Source: Ophioceras dolichostomum
Taxonomy: Eukaryota; Ascomycota; Sordariomycetes; Magnaporthales; Ophioceraceae
DNA length: 64,000 nt
Direction of reading: 5' to 3'
Assembly (NCBI GenBank): GCA_003049485.1
Contig: PYST01000048.1
Coordinates: forward strand, 68,096 to 132,095
The position numbers and the translations under genes are program-made. The first letter of the stretch is position 1. Every line of letters begins with the position of its first letter. Under the pieces are notes generated by a model. The model was not told the DNA's origin, made no database searches, and worked only from the letters and a program-made list of their open reading frames with translations. Of this stretch, positions 23,668-35,313 are shown in pieces.

Positions 23668-24132
23668 TAGGCGACCAAGTTCTAGGAGGCTCAACGCCCG
23701 ATTGATATTTCCCTTACGTGGATCGAAATGGCCGTCCAGGATACCCTTATTGCCCCAACCATACAACCATTAGGCTATCGTAATACACAGGTGTGAAACG
23801 TCGAAAAGGGCGTCCAACGACATACTGTGCTAATTCCAAATGCTACCGTTTTCACTTTTGTGGCTACCAATGTACCTACCAGTGGTTTATTTGCGGGATA
23901 TTGTTTAGATACCTCCTTAATCAGTCGACAGCTTAGCAAATTCCCCTCTCCGGTGCCCTAGAATAAAGGGACCTGACTTTTTGCGAAGTTACCCATTTCG
24001 TCGTGCCCTCTGAGTCCGTCTCAGTTCAACACGCAAGTCACCACTTCCAATGGTCGGCAGGGCCTTAAGCTGAGGTATATGAGGCCGGGATATACCACAA
24101 AAGCGGCCGGGGGAAGGGGCTAAAAGCCTACA
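23668..24132. other. Convergent intergenic region KH gene / ornithine carbamoyltransferase
   Basis: Two 3' ends meet here. AT-richer than flanking exons, with an AATAAA at about 23962-23967 (GAATAAAGGG), a possible poly(A) signal for the KH gene. No gene seen. Confidence 0.45.
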
Positions 24133-25364
24133 CTACAACGAACCTTTCTTCACCACGAAAGCCTCCAAAGCGGCTAAGGTGTAGTCTATTGTTAGTAAAC
24201 GAGCCGTGGACAAAAAAGAGTGAGGGGCTATAAGCTTACCAACCGCCGCCCACAGTCGATTCTCTGCCTCTTCGAACACAAGAGATTGCGGACCGTAGAA
24301 CACCTCGTCGGCGACCTCCTCAGGGTGACGCGGAAGGCAGTGCATAAACTTCCAGTCAGCCTTCGCCCCCCCTCGCTTCGCCAGTTCGTTAGAGATCTGG
24401 AAACCTGCAAAAGCTTTGATCCGTGCCTGGGTTTCTGCCTCTTGGCCCATCGAAACCCAGGTGTCGGTCACAAGCACATCTGCGTTCTTGACAGCTTCTT
24501 CTGGTACTGTCGTCTCGACCAGTGTTCCGGGAGATTGTACTCCAGAGGCCGCCGATGTGATCAAGGCCTTCATGCGCTCAGGAATGCCATAGCCGGACGG
24601 GGAAGCGACGGAGATGTCGACCCCAAGCTTCACACAGGCTATCGCCAAGTCGAAGAGCACGTTGTTCGAGTCTCCGATCCAGGCTACCTTCAGGCCTTCT
24701 AAACCCAGGCTCGGGTTGCCAGTCGAGGTTGGCGAACCCGGAAATGCCGTGTGGATCGTCAGAAAATCGGCAATAATTTGCAGCGGGTGAAAGTCGTCCG
24801 ACAGCGCGTTGATGACGGGCACGCTCGAGTATTGCGCAAGTCCTGTAACGTCTGAGTGAGGACCAACCCGGGCGACCATACACGAAGTCATGGACGAAAT
24901 AACTTGGGACGTGTCACGCAGAGACTCGTTCACCTACAATCATGGTCAACACACCGTTTTTTGAATCCTAGTATCCCCACCAACCAGGGAGAGAGATGGA
25001 AGGAGAGGAATGAGATGGGGATATATACACCGAGCTGAATGTCGTCCTTGCCCAGGAACATGGGATGTCCGCCCATGATTGCCACAGCAGCCTCGGTCGA
25101 GACCCTGGTCCGCGTGCTTCGCTTGCTGAACGTCATGGCGACGGTTTTCCCCGACAATGCGCCAGCAATAGAGCGGGGTACATTCCCTGCCTTGGTCGAT
25201 TGCTTGTGGGAAGCGGCTGAGCGGACAAGCCTCGAGAACTCCGCGGCCGTCAGGTCTGCTATCGACATCAGATGCCGGGGGGGTGACGATGCCGTGGAGT
25301 GGAACCGCGCCCCTAGTCTGGCCGCCGAGGCGGCATTGAGAGTCCTGAACGCCAAGGGACGCAT
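24133..25364 (-). CDS. argB: Ornithine carbamoyltransferase, mitochondrial
   Basis: Exons in transcript order are 25029-25364, 24240-24933 and 24133-24185, 360 residues. It joins ornithine and carbamoyl phosphate to give citrulline in arginine synthesis. A mitochondrial presequence (MRPLAFRTLNAASAARLGARF) opens the protein; an in-frame frame reaching further upstream was not used. The carbamoyl-phosphate loop STRTR is at residues 83-87, HPLQ at 161-164, the ornithine-side loop DTWVSMGQE around 269-277, and the conserved HCLPR at 310-314. The last 17 residues come from exon 3 (DYTLAALEAFVVKKGSL, its first codon split by the intron). The first donor was placed at GGT/GTATAT so that QLG joins VNESLRDTSQV. 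The gene is argB in Aspergillus, arg-12 in Neurospora and ARG3 in yeast. A TGACTCG element is 119 bp upstream. Confidence 0.95.
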
Positions 25365-26108
25365 TTTTGTTGAAGAAACCGAAAATGAGGCGCTGCACCG
25401 AGTGAGGTAGGCTATACGTTGCTTGGTCAAATGTTCTTTGTAGGGGTCACGGTGAGAGGACGGAGGGTGTAAGGGGTGTGTATGACTCGTTTTCCTCGTA
25501 ATGAGAGGGGGCTTCCCCGGCTCGCTTCTGGCCAATGACACCCGAGCTTACTGAGGACACGAACTTGCTGACGCAGTTAGATAACTCAGATACCCGAACC
25601 CGAGCGGTCAAGGAAGAAGCAGCAACAGCAAAATGGAATGACTGACACCTGGGTACCAGCTGTTGGAGATGCATGCATACATGTAGGGTAGTATTGGCTG
25701 CAGTATCGATAACAGTGGGGAGTAACTTATGCGTTTAATGAGTGTTGTTTCAGCTGGCCAACAACAAGGAGCGGCAGCTGAGTGATCGGCGCACACCATA
25801 CACCCCACCATCCCCGATCGCCCCACGTCGTCATCGCCAGCCTCAACGACCAACAAGCAACAAGCGCCTCGGGCGTCTCATCTCAAGTCACGCTCTTTTC
25901 TCTTTTCTATCAACTAGGTAGTCATCAATCCATGTGATCCCAAGAACAATCTTCCAAACGTTACCTACACCGCCGAGCGTGCTACCTTCCTCTTCGATAA
26001 CTCTTTCCTCTAGCCACCTGTTCGCTCACCTTCTGTCTGAGGGGGGCTCCCTTGCGTGATGCGATCCTAGCCCGTCTCTCTCCGAACTGCTTTGTGCCAC
26101 TTCGCGCA
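25365..26108. promoter_or_regulatory. Divergent promoter ornithine carbamoyltransferase / Tag1
   Basis: 744 bp between start codons. It holds TGACTCG at 25483-25489, one base from the Gcn4/CPC1 consensus. No further gene seen; a 75-residue frame on the minus strand is unsupported. Confidence 0.5.
25483..25489. promoter_or_regulatory. Near-consensus Gcn4/CPC1 site TGACTCG
   Basis: Six of seven bases match TGACTCA; it lies 119 bp upstream of the ornithine carbamoyltransferase start. Arginine genes are known CPC1 targets in Neurospora, so it is plausible but weak. Confidence 0.4.
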
Positions 26109-29100
26109 ATGTCCGAATCGGAGAGGTCTCCTCTCCTGTCGGCGACTGTCAGGTCATCGACGGGCACCTCAAACAGCTCATTAGAGTCTACGCCGCTGCT
26201 AGCGAATTCCGATATCCGACCGCGGTACAACGGCGACCACGAAGATGCTGCCTCGATATCGCCTTCCCTCTCCACGGTCGCATCGTCAACTAAACGAAAG
26301 AGCCCCAGGTGGCCTTCGATCATCGCCATCTGCACTCTAGGTCTATTCGCCGTTGCTATAATATTCGTCGCCTTTTTCATACCAGCCGCCGTTAAGAAAT
26401 ACGCGAAGGAGGCCGCCGTCCTTGAGCCCACGAACCTCTCCCTTGAGTCTATCACCACGGACGGCGTGAGGGCCCGGATCCAAGCGAATTTCCGGTTAGA
26501 CGGTTCCCGAGTGAACGACGATCAGGCCCGGCGCATTGGGCGGTTCGCGACGTGGATCGTCAGGCAGCTGGGGACAGATGAGACGACACTCAGTGTGTAC
26601 CTCCCCGAGTATGACCAGGTTCTCCTCGGCACGGCTACAGTGCCGGCCCTGGTCTTCGACATCGTGGACGGCCACAACACAGCCGTGGACTTCGTGGCCG
26701 ACCTGACTCCTGGCAACGCTGAGGGTATTCGCGCTATCGCCAACGAGTGGCTGCGTGGCAACCTCGACACAGTACGGCTACGTGGGGCCGCCGATATTCG
26801 GTTGAAGTCGGGCATCATCCCCCTGGGCACTCACACCGTGGTCGAGTCGCTGGTTATTGAAGGTCAATATCTCTACCGCTCCTTCGCGTCGCTGTATTTT
26901 GGAGAAAAGTCCTTCTTCTAGTCCCCGGGAACCCAACGCAGCCTTTCTTTTTCTCGACGGGGATGGACTACGAAGACTGGGGGAAGCTCTGCGGTCTGCT
27001 ATCAACTGTCCGGAAGCATGCACTTGCACCTTTCGCCATTGAACACTAGCTGATGGTCTCTATAGCCAAAAAACTTCCACAAGTTCCCCAATACAACATC
27101 ACCAGGTTGAACTTTGAAGACGTGGTTCTCCCTGGCACCGGAGCCAAGGCCCTGGGTGCCGATGTTTCGATTACCGCATTCAACAGCTTCCCCGTCCAGT
27201 TAGATATACCCGCGCTTGGGTTCGATGTACTGGTCCCCGGCTGTTATCCCACCGACCCTTACATCACCGTCGCATATGCGACTACCAACCAAATAGCCGT
27301 GCGCCCGCGCTCCGAGGTCGTCGTTGACGGCCGTGGCGTTGTCGCAGACCTTTCCGAGTCCCTCACCACGGCGTGTCCCAGCTCGCAGTCTTCTCCTTTG
27401 GATCTTTTGTTAAAGCAGTTCTTCGACGGAGACTCCCCAACAGTGTTTGTGAGGGGGGCCCAAAACACCGTGCCCGGCACCCCTGACTGGGTGGCCGAGA
27501 TACTCGCCAGCGTTACTGTCCCGGTGCCCTTCCCGGGCTCTGGCGTCGACAACCTGATCCGCGAATTCTCAGTTGCCGACGTACACTTTTCTCTCCCCGA
27601 TCCATCGGCAGACCCGGAGGACCCCGCTTCCAACCCACGGGTCTCGGGCACTATTCTAGTGTCGGCTGCGTTGCCGTCCGAGATGAACTTCGACGTCTCC
27701 GTGACCGCGGTTCGGGCCGATGCAGACGTCTTCTACAAGTCGCAAAAGCTAGGGGAACTCAACCTGCGGCAATGGCAACGCGCGAATTCGACCCGGGTGC
27801 CTTCGACGAGCGATCGCGAGGCGAGGCTGAACATCCAGTCTCAGATCAACAATGCCCCGCTCAACGTCACCGACGGCGATGTCCTCACGGAGGTCATAGC
27901 CCAGCTCATTTTGAGAGGAAAGCCGGTCACCCTGGATATCACGGCCGCCGTCGACGTCCAGGTTGCGACTGTCTTGGGGAACCTTACTCTAAGTGATATC
28001 CCCGCCGAAGGCAAGATACCAGTAAAACGTCCGTCTTCATTTTGATATAGAACTAGTCAGTCCCCTCGAGGCTTCGCTCCTTCAAGCAACCCCTTTTCAT
28101 TTTCTCCTCGCTTCAATGACTTTTCTCCCCAATTTCCATCACTCCGCCGATTTTAGTACGCCCTTGATACTCTTTTTTTCAGATGAATCCGCAGTCCCTT
28201 CCGCTTCTTGTGGAATCAGTGGTCAAAATTACGGCATCTTGCCTCTGTCATATCGTGCCTACCTACCTATTTTACTGACATTTCAGTCTACTCGTCAGCT
28301 CTTCCAAAGGGTACCGTCGGCAATCTAAACCCTAAAATCGGACACATACAGATCACCGATACGACCTACTCTACCGTCTCACTTCGGGCATTGGTCAATG
28401 TCACAAACCCCACGCCGTATACCGCCAGTATTCCATGGGTGAATGTTCATGTTTTGAGCAACGGAACGGTCGTGGGCCATGCGACGGCTGAACATCTACA
28501 GGTTTCAACTGGTTCCAATGAGAACGTTCTCGTCAGTGCGATGTGGAATCCAACGACGAGCGGAGATCGCGGGCAGCGGGTTGGCCGGGACCTGATATCC
28601 CAATACCTGTCCGGGTACAACACCACCATCACTTTCCGAGCGCACAGGGGGAGCATTCCGTCTCTTCCCCTCCTAGGCGAGGCATTGAGCAAGATCGACA
28701 TCGACGTGTTGGCGCCGAGGCTCAAGTTCCCAGGGAGGGATGAAGACGAGTCTGAGCGATTCATCCGAGACGCCACGTTCCACATCTTTTCCTCGACGGC
28801 GACATTCACCCTACTGTCGCCGCTAGAGAAGAACGTGCTGTACATCGACCATGTCAACGCCACAGCTTTCTACAATCATACAGAACCGGTCGGGAGGATC
28901 CAGTACGACCTTCCATTTGCCGCCACTCCCGGCGCATCCCAGACCCCCAGGCTTCCGGTCGATTGGTCCCTGGGCTCGGATGGGTATGAAAAGCTGAAGA
29001 ACGCCCTAGGCGGGTCACTGAAGCTGGATGCAAAGGCCGTGGTCGGCGTGAGGCTAGGCAGCTGGCAGGACACGGTGTGGTATGTGGGGCGAGGTATTGG

Positions 29101-29119
29101 TGCCAGTATCCAGTTCTGA
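26109..29119 (+). CDS. TAG1: Vacuolar membrane protein, Tag1-like (DUF3712 family)
   Basis: Exons read as 26109-26862, 27066-28028 and 28287-29119, 849 residues. It looks like a single-pass type II membrane protein: a Ser-rich cytosolic N-terminus with ESTPLLANS, one transmembrane helix near residues 72-97 (IIAICTLGLFAVAIIFVAFF), then a large lumenal part. The lumenal part repeats a beta-rich pattern (NLSLESITTDGVRARIQANF; VRLRGAADIRLKSGIIPLG; ITRLNFEDVVLPG; VSLRALVNVTNPTPYTASIP) with many N-glycosylation sequons. This fits the DUF3712/Tag1 family; yeast Tag1 sits in the vacuole membrane and signals the end of autophagy during starvation. Intron 1 uses a GTCAAT donor and intron 2 probably GTCCGT; both are weak, so the second junction (PVK / YSSALPK) is less certain. 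An alternative phase-0 pair (GTAAAA donor, CAAAG acceptor) would drop a few residues. Confidence 0.82.
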
Positions 29120-31144
29120 CATCTCATTTAAGCCCTCTTTCCTATATATTTATGCGTTTCACGGGCTGTATGCCGGCGTTGGAGGCTTTCAGGCGTTCTC
29201 TATCTTTTCATCGCAGGCGTTAATAGAGTCATTCATTCACTGGCGTTTCGAACGTGGCACGTTCTCTGCACACTTCGAATATCTGCAAGGGCAACTATAA
29301 TATATACAAGCCAATCTTCCTCTTCCTCGGCATAGATCTATTTCAATAGTACCTTGGGGTGCAAATCTGGCCCGGGCTTTCGGTGGCAATCGGTTCTCAG
29401 CATGCTACCTCCCCTCCCTCCTTTCTAAAACGAGTTCGTGTATCTCCCTAAAGGGCCCGGTCTAAAGTGACAGAAACCTGACTTATGTGTCGCTGTCCGC
29501 TTCCCGGGCATATCGAGACTGCCCACCCTCTTTTCTAGGATCCTGGCTCGGGCGGAGTTCGCCGAGTTGGTAGGAGATCGGGCGAGGACATGGGCTTAAA
29601 CGAACCAGTGTCCTAAGACGGGTACCTGCTTCTGAGACTGGCATGGTAACGTGCATTGCTGGTGCATGGGGGATAGACCAGGGGAACGGTAAGCGTGTCC
29701 GGGACTCCCACAGCACAATACACATCACAGGCTGGCTGGACAGGCAGCAAGCAGTGCTGTAGCCCCTATTTCGTTCCGGCCATGCTTGTTCAAGTCAAAC
29801 TCAGGGGCTAATCGAAGTCAATACAATTTTTTCAATACCGGGTAGGACCAAGTGATCGATAAGTGTTGGCACATATGGCCTTGTCCCTGGCTTCTTCTCC
29901 ATCCCTATGCGTGGTACCTACCTATGGTACCTTGGTGCTAACCCGACCCACGCTGTTCCAGCACCTTGCCGTCCTGCACCTCACTGATTTGCTAGACAAT
30001 GAATTGGGGAAAGCGGGAGGGGAATGGCTGCGCTAGCTGGATCCCAATGTGAGTGAATGGCCTTCTCTTGGGTCTGCGGCAGATCGACCATTATCCCCCA
30101 TTGAAGTCACTAGCACATCTAGGCTCGGTGTACATATACCGGAAAAGATGCCACACACAGGGACACATACGCCCGGTTCGATTCTAGGCCAACCTCTTTG
30201 TAGATCGTTATACGGCATACCTATTGCCTGTTGTCCGTTGCCAGTGATACAGTCACGTCGTATCAGCAGAGGGAATAGAATATAGGTGTTGCAATACCGC
30301 AATACAAACACCGGGGACGGTCTCTTCCACCCCAACATGCCAGCTCTGAGTAACAAACGGCTGTCCCTTGAGGTCCCCCTTACCTCTCACCTTCGTTTCT
30401 AGCCTTCACCACTCGGGAGTCTTTGTACACATCCCACTAACACCTCACCCTCGTTTTCTTGTTTACACACATCGCGGCTTCGGTAGTAGTGCCAATCTAC
30501 CCCCGAAAATCCACACCGACAGTCGACCCCATCTCCAATTGCGACCTCCTCTCGTAGTTGGACAGTACGGTGTTCTAACGTTGCGCTCCCCTCGTACGGC
30601 CCGGTTCTTGTCTATTTCCCCAGAGGATCTGGTCGTGCCTTCTCAGTGAGCGTTGCCCCAAGCCTCTCGGCCGACTTGCCCTACTCTTTTAAGTCTCCCG
30701 ACGATTGCCACCTACTACCAACAAAGCTCATTCCACAGACCCAAGATACCGCAAACTTTTTATGGCACAAAGGGCTAGACTTAAAACGAGCCTGCCACTT
30801 TGATACCAATGTCTGGGCACCACTACTTGGCCACTACTCTCCCACCATCGCCACTCGTTCGGACTCCATGCTCCTCGTCGTCCTCGGAATCGAAGATCGA
30901 CCACCAAAGTCGCTTTATTCCCGTGTATTGACTCGGGAAGGCTCTTTCCCCAGATTCCACGGTTTCCGCTCCTGGTATCAGCCTCAAGTGGCGCCTTCCC
31001 CTCGGAAAAACAGACGAGCTCCAGTGATCCTTCCATACGGGAAGTTGGCCTGTCGCGTCTGGAAAGCGCCGCCAAGATTGCAAGCTTCTCTCCTGCCACA
31101 TTACCCATTTGGGCCGAGCACCTGCCCGCACGAAGCCGCCCAAT
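29120..31144. other. Long intergenic region Tag1 to Mil1, 2.0 kb
   Basis: No gene recognised. Frames of up to about 180 residues on both strands near 30646-31291 overlap one another and the Mil1 start, lack family signatures, and some have no ATG. A GGTACCTACC element is at about 29916-29926. Probably the Mil1 promoter and a long leader. Confidence 0.45.
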
Positions 31145-33741
31145 ATGGAAACTGGGAAAGCGGCGGAGGTGCCTTCCCATGGGTGTAGCGCCCTTAGCAA
31201 TGGCCCTGACACCACTCCACCACCTCTGTCCGATTCCCCTCGCCCCAGTCCTTCTTCGAGCCGCAGCGCGTCCCCTCATGGATCTCCCCAATCCGAGCCA
31301 GCGACACCACAGTCTTCACCTGAGAAGTCCGGACAAACAACCATTCAACCAGAGCCTGAGCCGAGCCTCACCAACCTTGATCCTAACTCGTCTGGCACCA
31401 TGGCGCCGAGAAATAGGCCCGTTGCGGTTAGAAGGGACGCAGACTTCAGCGGCCTACTCACGGCAGGCCAGAAGAACGAGTTGACAATGCTCATTGGAGC
31501 CATCACCGATACCATGAGGGAGCACATAACCCGTACCTTTGACGAGGCCACCATGGTGCCGTTCAAGATAGGAGGTCGGGCGAAAGCCAGAGCCTGGCGC
31601 ATGAAGCCGTCCAGTGTTGACCTGAAGAACCTCCGGGTTGACCACAAGGAGACTTCTACACAGCTGAAAGAGAACAGGCGTTGCAGGGACATGGAGGCAG
31701 ATATTCAGGCGATCATGAGCTCTCTCAGCTCCAACGAGGATTCAGCCACTGTCGATGCCGAGGCGCTCGGTCCGTCGCTCGAGAATCTGAAGAAGGACGC
31801 TCTGGCGACCTACCGCCGATGGCAGGCACAGATCGCCAAGCGCGTCAACGAGATCACTGTCGCCAAGGACAGCACTGCACAAAAGACCTCGACTGCTACA
31901 GCTGCCTCGTCCCCGGTCGCCAAAACACAGCAGAAACCGGTCGGTAACAGCAAAGCATTGGGCAAGTCGAGTAAGCCAGCGCCAGTGGCCATGAGCGGCA
32001 AGGGGCCACTGAAACATGAGGGCAAGTACCATGATAGAAAGACGTCCCCAAGCGAAGCGTAGCTAGCCCTTCCTCTGAGACTGACCGTTTGGGTCCCCCA
32101 GACGCCCAAGACCAATTCCAGATGACTGAGGGAGACGCCGTCTTGGTGCAGCTGTACGGGCCTGTCCCTACCAGTCTGAGCTCGCTCCCCGTGGAGAAGA
32201 GAAGACTACTGCTGCATTCGGTGATGCTGCTGCTTCTGTCCCTGGAGAGCTACGCAGCTTGCTCTCGAGTCCTCCTTCTACACATGGCTTCCTCGCTTCG
32301 GATTCCTCCGCATGAGCTTGCTGATGACGAGGTCCGCGTCGCTGTGGGCCTGTCTTGGCTGGCAAAGGAGAATTGCGTCGAGGACCCGCTGCAGAAGAGG
32401 TCAGATGAAAACGGCAGCAAGAATCTCCGCCGATGGAAGGCGGGGGGCTTTGGTAGTATCACCGCTCCTGGCTCGGCAGGGGGAGGACTGGCCGCGCCGC
32501 TCGAGGTCGCTGGTGTCGGGTCAGTGATGGATGGCACCATTGGCCACGGGCCCGTAGCAACAGCCAGTCTGCTAGGCCCCATGGCAGACAACAGCTACAC
32601 CGTCGGGGCTCTATTTGGCATTTATGGCGCGCGTGGCGCAGGCAAGATAATGGAGTCATACCTCCGGGACATACCAACCTTTGCCTTCCTACCCCTCTAC
32701 GGACCACCGCATGCCCAGTTCGAAGGCGCGAGGGAGGTGGAAGCGGATCACCGCCGGCTTCGCGTCGTTGTCGGAGTTAACGGGTGGATGACGAATGATA
32801 GTGACCTTACCGGCCCCTGGAGGGCACTCGGAGGCCAGAGCGAAACGTACAGCCTCCGATGGAACACAGAATATCTGGGCAAGGTGGCATGCGCTCTCGA
32901 GACGGTGGCTAGGAGTGCGGCCTGGTCATCCGCCAAGCAGGAGATAGCCGCGAACGCCAGCCGGTGCCACGATTACACGCCGCTGAACATACTAAGGGGC
33001 GAGGCAGCCATCACCAGCCCTCAGATGACGCTGTGGCCCCATAGCCTCCTCAAGATTAGCAAGATCGTCGACATACCCTGGAGCGGAGGCCTCGTGGAGG
33101 CAGACAAGGCTGGAGTGGTCCTAGCTGAGGCGATCATGAATCGGATCCAGGGCGAGCGTGCCGTCTCGCTTGTCGGGTTTAGCCTTGGGGCTCGCGTGAT
33201 CTATATGTGTCTGATGATCCTGGCAGAAAAGAGGGCGTTGGGACTCGTCGAGAACGTGGCCTTGATGGGGGCGCCTGTCCCGGCGGATGCGCGAGTCTGG
33301 TCGGCAATGAGGAGCGCAGTGGCCGGCCGGCTGGTCAACGTATACTCGGAGCGCGACTACCTGCTCGCCTTCTTGTCTCGGGAGGGCAGCGTCCAGTTCG
33401 GGGTCGCAGGACTGCAGTGTATCGAGGGGCAGCCGGGTGTGGAGAACGTCAACGCAAGCGCACTGGTGAAGGAGCATCTGAGGTACCAATATCTCGAAGG
33501 CACCATCCTCAAGAACTTGGGCTGGGAGGGCATCGAAGAGGCACAAGTCGCCAAGGATGAGAGGGCGCTGAGGACGTTTGAAGAGAGAATAGAGGAAAAT
33601 AAGGGTGTCGGGCGCGGGGCAGTTGTTGTCGCTGCGGAGGAGGTGCCGGGCTCCGACGGAAGATGGAAGAGTCATGACAAGACTGGGAAGAAGCTTGATG
33701 GAATTGCGGATTGGCCCAATACGAAAAGGACGGGACAGTAA
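31145..33741 (+). CDS. MIL1: DUF726 alpha/beta-hydrolase-like protein, Mil1/TMCO4 family
   Basis: Two exons, 31145-31970 and 32102-33741, about 821 residues. The donor was set at GTAAGC (31971) because it is strong and in phase; the acceptor is CCCCAG at 32101. The N-terminus is Ser/Pro-rich, then helical (FSGLLTAGQKNELTMLIGAI). After a low-complexity linker the DUF726 region begins: LPVEKRRLLLHSVMLLLLSL, a glycine-rich segment that may pass or dip into a membrane (GGGLAAPLEVAG...TVGALFGIYGARGAGKIME), VVVGVNGWM, and a nucleophile elbow GFSLG near residues 633-637 within AVSLVGFSLGARVIY. The C-terminus has LVENVALMGAPVPAD and VNVYSERDYLLAFL, typical of this family. Yeast Mil1 binds an AP-1 mu-type adaptin and influences endosomal traffic; whether it is a lipase is not known. 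Confidence 0.85.
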
Positions 33742-34161
33742 GGGGAGAGGGTGGCTAGTGCCATGTCGCCGACGAGAATTCCTGGAGGGGGATGGCCTCC
33801 TGGGGACCACCAAGGGGCCAAGGAGCCACACCGGCAGACAACATACTTAGGGGTTGTCTCCAGCTGATAACAACATATGTATAAAACGATTAGCGTAACC
33901 AGTATGGCGTGCGCAGAAGGATGATTTTACTCTTAGGCCTACCCACTTAGCTACCACGCATGACACGATCAATAAAGTACAGAACGCTCACAAGACTTCT
34001 CCTCCAACCATCAATTTTAGGCGTCTCTCGATCTCTCTCGTTTTGGGTCCTAGCGGCTAGGGCTCCAAGTTGAAAGATGGCCATACGCATCAACACTTTA
34101 CCCCTACTCCCCCTCCATGAGACATCGCGGGTCTATCTTCCCGGCACAGGAAAGACTCGTT
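33742..34161. other. Convergent intergenic region Mil1/Gta3
   Basis: Two 3' ends meet here. An AATAAA at about 33970-33975 on the + strand is a possible poly(A) signal. No gene seen. Confidence 0.45.
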
Positions 34162-34809
34162 TTATTCAGGACCGTGGCTCTTGGCCACAAAGTAGCGCCC
34201 TGCCTTTTGTGGCGCGGCTTGGAACGCATCCCATGGCTCGACTCCCGGGCTGTTCGTCACCGCCGAATGACACCTCCGTGGCCGCCCGCATCGGCCAAAT
34301 GGCACCTCGCTCGACAGCTCGCCCTGCAGCTGCGCCAGTCCAATGGTTTGCTCTCGGCGGCCGGCAGCCGTCTCATCTCTGATAGCGCTCAGGGGCGCCA
34401 CTCCTGACGTGTCGACACCCTGAATGTCGCGAACGAAGTGGAGCTGATCGTGTAGCACACGCGTCATCCCGGCCTCTTCCTCCTTAGACTGTGGCAACGG
34501 AAGAGCCGACAGACGGAGCAGATGATGTAGCTGACTTGGCGTCACGATGTGGTGTTCCCCACGCTCACTTCCAGGCGATTCAGCGCTAGTGGAGTCGGGG
34601 GGCAGTAGGGACCTGACCGACCACGTTGGCCGAGAGAGTATTTGGGAGAAATCGGCCGGCTCTGAACTTAAAGTTGAGTCTGAAGGCAGTGTTGAGGAAA
34701 ACCGGCGTGAAGCGGCATCACGTGGGAGCGTAGTGGTGATCTCGGCTCCCGACGCCGCCTGGTAGATGCGCCGGCCTGCCTGCTGTAGTTGGCGGCATAT
34801 ACGGGTCAT
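34162..34809 (-). CDS. GTA3: Glutamyl-tRNA(Gln) amidotransferase subunit, Gta3/GatC-like, mitochondrial
   Basis: Single exon, 215 residues. The N-terminus (MTRICRQLQQAGRRIYQAA) is basic and amphipathic, as in mitochondrial presequences. The diagnostic segment is residues 89-145: VTPSQLHHLLRLSALPLPQS, then KEEEAGMTRVLHDQLHFVRD, then IQGVDTSGVAPLSAIRDET. This is the GatC-type helical pair plus the LxxIRDE-like signature seen in fission-yeast Gta3 and filamentous relatives. GatC-like subunits hold the mitochondrial GatAB transamidosome together, which converts Glu-tRNA(Gln) to Gln-tRNA(Gln). The C-terminus (EPWDAFQAAPQKAGRYFVAK) is also conserved in style. It is divergent from Sec17. Short length and limited conserved region keep confidence moderate. 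Confidence 0.75.
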   Translation of the reverse strand: MTRICRQLQQAGRRIYQAASGAEITTTLPRDAASRRFSSTLPSDSTLSSEPADFSQILSRPTWSVRSLLPPDSTSAESPGSERGEHHIVTPSQLHHLLRLSALPLPQSKEEEAGMTRVLHDQLHFVRDIQGVDTSGVAPLSAIRDETAAGRREQTIGLAQLQGELSSEVPFGRCGRPRRCHSAVTNSPGVEPWDAFQAAPQKAGRYFVAKSHGPE

Positions 34810-35313
34810 GGCGAAATAAAAGCCAAAGGCATAACGGTTTGGAGCGCCCTAGTGTACTTGGCAGCCCTGAGTAGCAACCCTGCGACCAGCAAGCCCCAAA
34901 CCGGCCAAGAACGAGCGACGGAAATCAGGGCTGGGAAAATTCTGATATCTCGAAAATGCTTGCCCAAGGCTGCTGTCAGTTGTGAACTCGCAGGCCAAGG
35001 ACTTCGGTGGCCATACGATGACATAATCTCTGGCCCGAGCTGAATGTTCCAATCGAGCTTAGGGGCGGTGAATTTTATGCGTTTCAAATAAGAATTGAAG
35101 GTTGGGCAGTGCCCCTCTCAGTTCTGACGCAACGTGGAGCTACTCGACCGCCAACAAGAACAAGAGAGCGAGCTACCGCAAAAAACCACATTCAAATCCT
35201 CCCTCAGCAACTCATATTCTCTCACCGCGACATCGTTCCTTTTACTAGACCTACAGATACCCTTCTAGCCTTCCCCTCCAACACTCCTGCCGCGAAGACG
35301 ATCCCGAAGAAAC
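34810..35313. promoter_or_regulatory. Divergent promoter Gta3 / Sec17
   Basis: 504 bp between start codons, with an AGGAGAGG-poor, AT-moderate sequence and no clear motif. A minus-strand frame at 34849-35087 has no family support. Confidence 0.45.

Noticed and set aside
30165..30190. GGTTCGATTC resembling a tRNA T-loop
   Set aside because: The flanking stem does not pair well and no D-arm, anticodon arm or acceptor stem could be found around it.
30646..31188. 180-residue frame upstream of Mil1
   Set aside because: Begins at GTG, overlaps the Mil1 start in another frame and resembles no protein family.
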